Positions 12,701 through 14,445 of a stretch of DNA of 14,445 nucleotides are shown here, piece after piece. A model generated the notes under the pieces. It was not told the origin of the DNA. It searched no databases and worked only from the letters and a program-made list of their open reading frames with translations. This DNA comes from Pseudomonadota bacterium. Lineage in GTDB: Bacteria > Myxococcota_A > Polyangia > Polyangiales > Polyangiaceae. Where the stretch lies: contig JAEZYZ010000341.1 of assembly GCA_023418705.1 (NCBI GenBank), forward strand, positions 1 to 14,445. The letters run 5' to 3'. Every line of letters starts with the position of its first letter. Within the stretch, counting starts at the first letter, position 1. Made by a program: the position numbers and the translations under genes.

Positions 12701-14115
12701 CCGATGACGTGGCGCCGCGCGTCGTCGTGGAAGGCGCGATCGAAGACCTCGAAGTCCCGGGTGTCCGAGCGGATGTCGGCGTCGATGCGCAGCGGCGAGA
12801 GCGTGCCTTCGATGTTGCTGACGAGGGTGTCGTTCAAGTCCCAATTGACGATGGTGTCGGGGGTGACGTCCAGGTCGCGCATCAGGGCGGTGAACTGCAT
12901 GCCGTCGCTGTCGACCCGTTCGACCCGGATCGGAGCGCCCTCGGCGAACGGCTCGATCCGCGCGCCGGAGAGGTGCACGTCCCCGTCGGCGAACCGCATG
13001 TAAAAGCGCGGCACCAAGACCCGATCGGCTTCGATGGCGAGCTCGGCTTGCAGGCGCTCGGCCAGGCGGTAGCCCGCCAAGGCGACGCCGCTGCCCTCCA
13101 GGGTGCCGCGCAGCTCCGGCAGCCGCGTCTGCCCATCGTGACGCACGTCCGCGGCCAGCTTCAAAACCCCGGAGAGCGGGCCCATCCGGACGAAGCGATT
13201 GACCAGGGGCAGCGGTGCGCGCAGCGTGACGTGTCCGCTCGAGACCGGCAGCTCGTCCTGCTTGAGGTGGACCTGGATCTGGGAGGCCCGCAGCGCCACG
13301 CGTCCGGGGTGCTCCTCGTCGACCTCGCAGGAGGGTTGGGTGCCGGCGCCGGGATCGTCGTCGGTGACGCCGGTCAAGCTCAGCCGGCGCACAAAGAGGC
13401 TCTTGGGCTCGAAGCGCGCCCGCAGGTCGAGCCGGCAAACGACGTCCTCGTCGTGCGCCACCGGCGGGCCCGCGCCGTCGGGCGCGATCGCGCGCGAGCG
13501 CCGTACGGTCGTCTCGGCGCTGCGGAACGCGAACTCGAAGCTCGGCCCCGCGCCGCCGAACACGTCGATGTCCGCCGAGCTCGTCACCAACCGAACGCCG
13601 TCGATGGACAGCTCGAGCCGCGCGTCATTGACGGCGAGCGAGGAGAACGGCGCTCGCTGCAGGCTCGTTGCCTCGGCGTCGGTCTTCGGGAGCCGATACC
13701 GAACGTTCTTGATGCTGCCCCCCTCCATCACGAGCCGCGCCCGCGGCGACTCGATTTCGATGTCGCCGACGTCGAGCCGCCCAGCGAGGAGCGAGAAGAC
13801 CCGCGGAGAGATGGAGATGCTGTCGGCCGTCAGAGCCGGCGGGCCCCCGTCCGTGCTGGGAACGGAGATCTCCTCCATGGCGACGCGCAGCGGCCAGAGC
13901 TGCATGTGAACCTGGTAGGCCGCCCGCAACCCGAGCTGCTCTTCGAGCACCCGGGTGGTCTCCCGAGCGGCCCACTCCTGAACGGCGGGGGAGCCGACCA
14001 ACAACCCGCCCATCAATGGGAGCGCCCCGACCACCGCGAAGATCGCGCAGAGCACTCGTGCGACCAGCCGGCCGGCATCCCGGTGCTCCGCAGCTCGCAA
14101 GGCCTTCGGGGTCAT
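9721..14115 (-). CDS. TamB-like translocation/assembly module protein (AsmA-like/DUF490)
   Basis: This 1464-residue envelope protein belongs to the TamB family, whose members bridge inner and outer membranes as long beta-rich grooves and serve in phospholipid transport or outer-membrane protein assembly. An N-terminal transmembrane anchor (about 17-42) is followed by an AsmA-like segment (HMQLWPLRVAMEEISVPSTD, then repeated short strands), a long repetitive beta region, and a typical TamB C-terminal domain. The last includes DDIFLLLTVGLTRAELD, DEFRFGSAYSSRTGRTEPTV and IGKRLAERIRANVTSGL, and ends in WRLEFE. A Gly/Ala/Ser/Thr/Pro-rich insert (about 1276-1300) interrupts the C-terminal domain. 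The length is somewhat above E. coli TamB (1259). No tamA/BamA-type gene flanks it here. The ATG at 14115 has only a weak GAG as Shine-Dalgarno and a TACGCT hexamer 13 nt upstream. Confidence 0.93.
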   Translation of the reverse strand: MTPKALRAAEHRDAGRLVARVLCAIFAVVGALPLMGGLLVGSPAVQEWAARETTRVLEEQLGLRAAYQVHMQLWPLRVAMEEISVPSTDGGPPALTADSISISPRVFSLLAGRLDVGDIEIESPRARLVMEGGSIKNVRYRLPKTDAEATSLQRAPFSSLAVNDARLELSIDGVRLVTSSADIDVFGGAGPSFEFAFRSAETTVRRSRAIAPDGAGPPVAHDEDVVCRLDLRARFEPKSLFVRRLSLTGVTDDDPGAGTQPSCEVDEEHPGRVALRASQIQVHLKQDELPVSSGHVTLRAPLPLVNRFVRMGPLSGVLKLAADVRHDGQTRLPELRGTLEGSGVALAGYRLAERLQAELAIEADRVLVPRFYMRFADGDVHLSGARIEPFAEGAPIRVERVDSDGMQFTALMRDLDVTPDTIVNWDLNDTLVSNIEGTLSPLRIDADIRSDTRDFEVFDRAFHDDARRHVIGVKAARVQGRLGVRPDAFLIYDTRATFGKSSVFTKLVSIGFSNELKLEVAEGAKLHLSDITPLLDIPMAGVAKLGRISMTGTGGDVVLNGEIAVDDLNFGGFPIGTIDSSKFRFKPLKVDFTDVRGTKNQSAFVVSTARLNFDTDAAIVADAEVRSDNLNVRDFLHMWHFDGDPRFDDLHGKAATSARVHYALGGREDACGDGTLRVAGRLKAGTLEIFGERYDSANADFDFRWIDPRAGQFGIDLKVPSLSLSKGGGHLLGSLEIRPGAHLGGHFVGTGVPLSRIDALGPKAALVDGHVSAVAEVSGTIDQMRVVAQAQVSKLRVGGSQLPPSELSIRLDPTKSPSNTSGTTKCGRPIPTAFDRAEYDQDRPSGVFHVSGSMFAGQVQLDDLQITRQRSKTSRGRVVFDRLNVGALAELSPAVALAETKPKGMLSGELKLVELNLDNPARAKAELELSKLELSQGQLGLELRENAGAVIIADSAVQFPKLTFAMVAPGGQRGIFDVRGTVADLGRQPTLDARLELRPFDVASLQGTLPRVERLAGRLDGHLKVRGPFGALRYEGGFRLRDAEVWARGLPTPISDLALTLTLDGDELRLDDGFARIGGGSVRLTARAPVRDFELGTVRAVIAARGLHLPLKNGIKSQADADLVVTYDPNQTEKLPQVDGSVLLKGFEYSRPVMMTADIASLAQRGRRTEFESYDPSDDTLEFDVTVKSDRPLAIRNNLVEADLVIDDGGLQLAGTNQRYGMRGALKLKPGGHIRLRRNDFEIRHGQVRFDDLTRVAAQVDVTAVTEYRRYSDVSGGAAATASAPAAPTGTGSSTSATGGRWLVTMHAHGDSDQLKVDLSSEPALPQDDIFLLLTVGLTRAELDQAQSASVGESVALEALGTLTGADRAVTEALPVIDEFRFGSAYSSRTGRTEPTVTIGKRLAERIRANVTSGLAESREIRSNVEWRLSPRVSVQGSYDNVNDISSSSLGNLGADVRWRLEFE

Positions 14116-14233
14116 GCGCTCGATGCCAAGCGTATCGCGCCCGGGCCAGCGGAGCCCGTTTCCGGGTGAAAGCTCCGAGAGATGCGCCGCTCCGCTGCCG
14201 AGCTACCGCAAATTATGCGGTAATTTCATTGTT
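14116..14233. other. Spacer upstream of the TamB-like gene
   Basis: This 118-nt spacer is notably AT-rich near 14205-14236 compared with the rest of the window. It contains the perfect palindrome described separately and a weak -10-like TACGCT (14134-14129, minus) 13 nt before the TamB-like ATG. Confidence 0.45.
14204..14222. repeat. Perfect palindrome TACCGCA-AATTA-TGCGGTA
   Basis: Seven-base perfect arms surround a 5-nt AT loop just after the stop of the exonuclease-family gene (minus strand). Read on the plus strand it is followed by an interrupted T-rich stretch (14223-14235), but no plus-strand gene ends here. On the minus strand no U-tract follows. It could be a weak terminator hairpin for the exonuclease-family gene or a regulator site for the TamB-like gene. 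Confidence 0.5.
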
Positions 14234-14445
14234 TTACTGCGCGTTTGGGCTCACCCGCAGCCGGCTGACCACCGGCCAATGGTCGCTCTGGTCGAAGCCG
14301 GCGCGCGGGATCTCCACCCCCAAGAGCTCGACGGCGGGAGAGAGCAGCTGATCGTCGATGAGCTCGGGCCGCCCGGCCACGTACGCCGTGTAGCGCTCGG
14401 CGCGGGGGCAGGGTTGCCCCCCGCGCCGCCAGGCGACCCCCGGCG
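14234..14445 (-). CDS. Endonuclease/exonuclease/phosphatase-family protein, C-terminal end only
   Basis: The last 69 or so complete codons of a gene entering from the right edge are readable, with stop TAA at 14236-14234. The translation includes CPRAERYTAYVAGRPELIDD, then LLSPAVELLGVEIPRAGF and QSDHWPVVSRLRVSPNAQ at the end. The SDH-WPV motif near the C-terminus is the signature of the DNase I-like endonuclease/exonuclease/phosphatase fold, in which the Asp-His pair is catalytic (His as general base). Cys is present in PCPRAER. The N-terminal metal-binding motifs lie outside the window, so substrate (DNA, RNA or phospho-lipid) and export status are unknown. It precedes the TamB-like gene in the same direction with a 118-nt gap, and cotranscription is possible. 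Confidence 0.8.
   Translation of the reverse strand, partial: PGVAWRRGGQPCPRAERYTAYVAGRPELIDDQLLSPAVELLGVEIPRAGFDQSDHWPVVSRLRVSPNAQ

Noticed and set aside
11569..14169. A very long open frame on the plus strand (866 codons) opposite the TamB-like gene
   Set aside because: High GC3 removes stops from the opposite strand. The translation is Arg/Asp/Gly/Val-rich without domains, while the minus strand has anchor, AsmA-like and TamB motifs.
1..14445. CRISPR arrays, tRNA/rRNA genes, insertion sequences, attachment sites
   Set aside because: I looked for spaced direct repeats, tRNA arms, transposase motifs and flanking inverted repeats and found none. The methyltransferase-nuclease pair has no visible integrase or att-like repeats.

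Overview
This is a high-GC window (about 70% G+C by eye, with strong G/C preference at third codon positions) from a Gram-negative bacterium. A TamB-type envelope protein and a secreted proline-rich lipoprotein support the Gram-negative call. The mix of families and the composition suggest a myxobacterium-like member of Myxococcota (Polyangia or relatives). That placement is inference; no rRNA or other phylogenetic marker is present.

Layout, left to right. Positions 1-1863 (minus) hold a two-gene unit: a 2-isopropylmalate-synthase-like enzyme overlaps by 4 nt (ATGA) the start of a Glu/Leu/Phe/Val dehydrogenase that runs off the left edge. A 211-nt divergent promoter region separates it from a radical SAM protein (2075-3607, plus), which converges to within 4 nt of a 599-residue lipoprotein of unknown function (3612-5411, minus). 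After a 200-nt divergent spacer come a membrane-anchored TlpA/ResA-like thioredoxin (5612-6277) and an acyl desaturase (6325-7143), both plus. On the minus strand follow QueD (7438-7800) and a small BFD-type [2Fe-2S] protein (7150-7422), transcribed in the order queD then BFD. Divergent from these is a likely restriction-modification pair: a beta-class amino DNA methyltransferase (7996-8811) overlapping a small PD-(D/E)XK nuclease (8783-9286). The right third is one 1464-codon TamB-like gene (9721-14115, minus), with a possible 47-residue acidic protein downstream (9340-9483, minus). The C-terminal end of an endonuclease/exonuclease/phosphatase-family gene enters from the right edge (14234-14445, minus).

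Most genes are housekeeping: amino-acid metabolism, queuosine precursor synthesis, membrane lipid desaturation, envelope biogenesis and periplasmic thiol redox. The accessory element is the methyltransferase-nuclease pair, the best candidate for a little-described system. A second pattern runs across the window: several starts without a Shine-Dalgarno sequence have a TANNNT-like -10 hexamer exactly 7 nt before the start codon. This is the geometry of leaderless transcription. Starts inside operons carry GGAG/AGGA sites instead.
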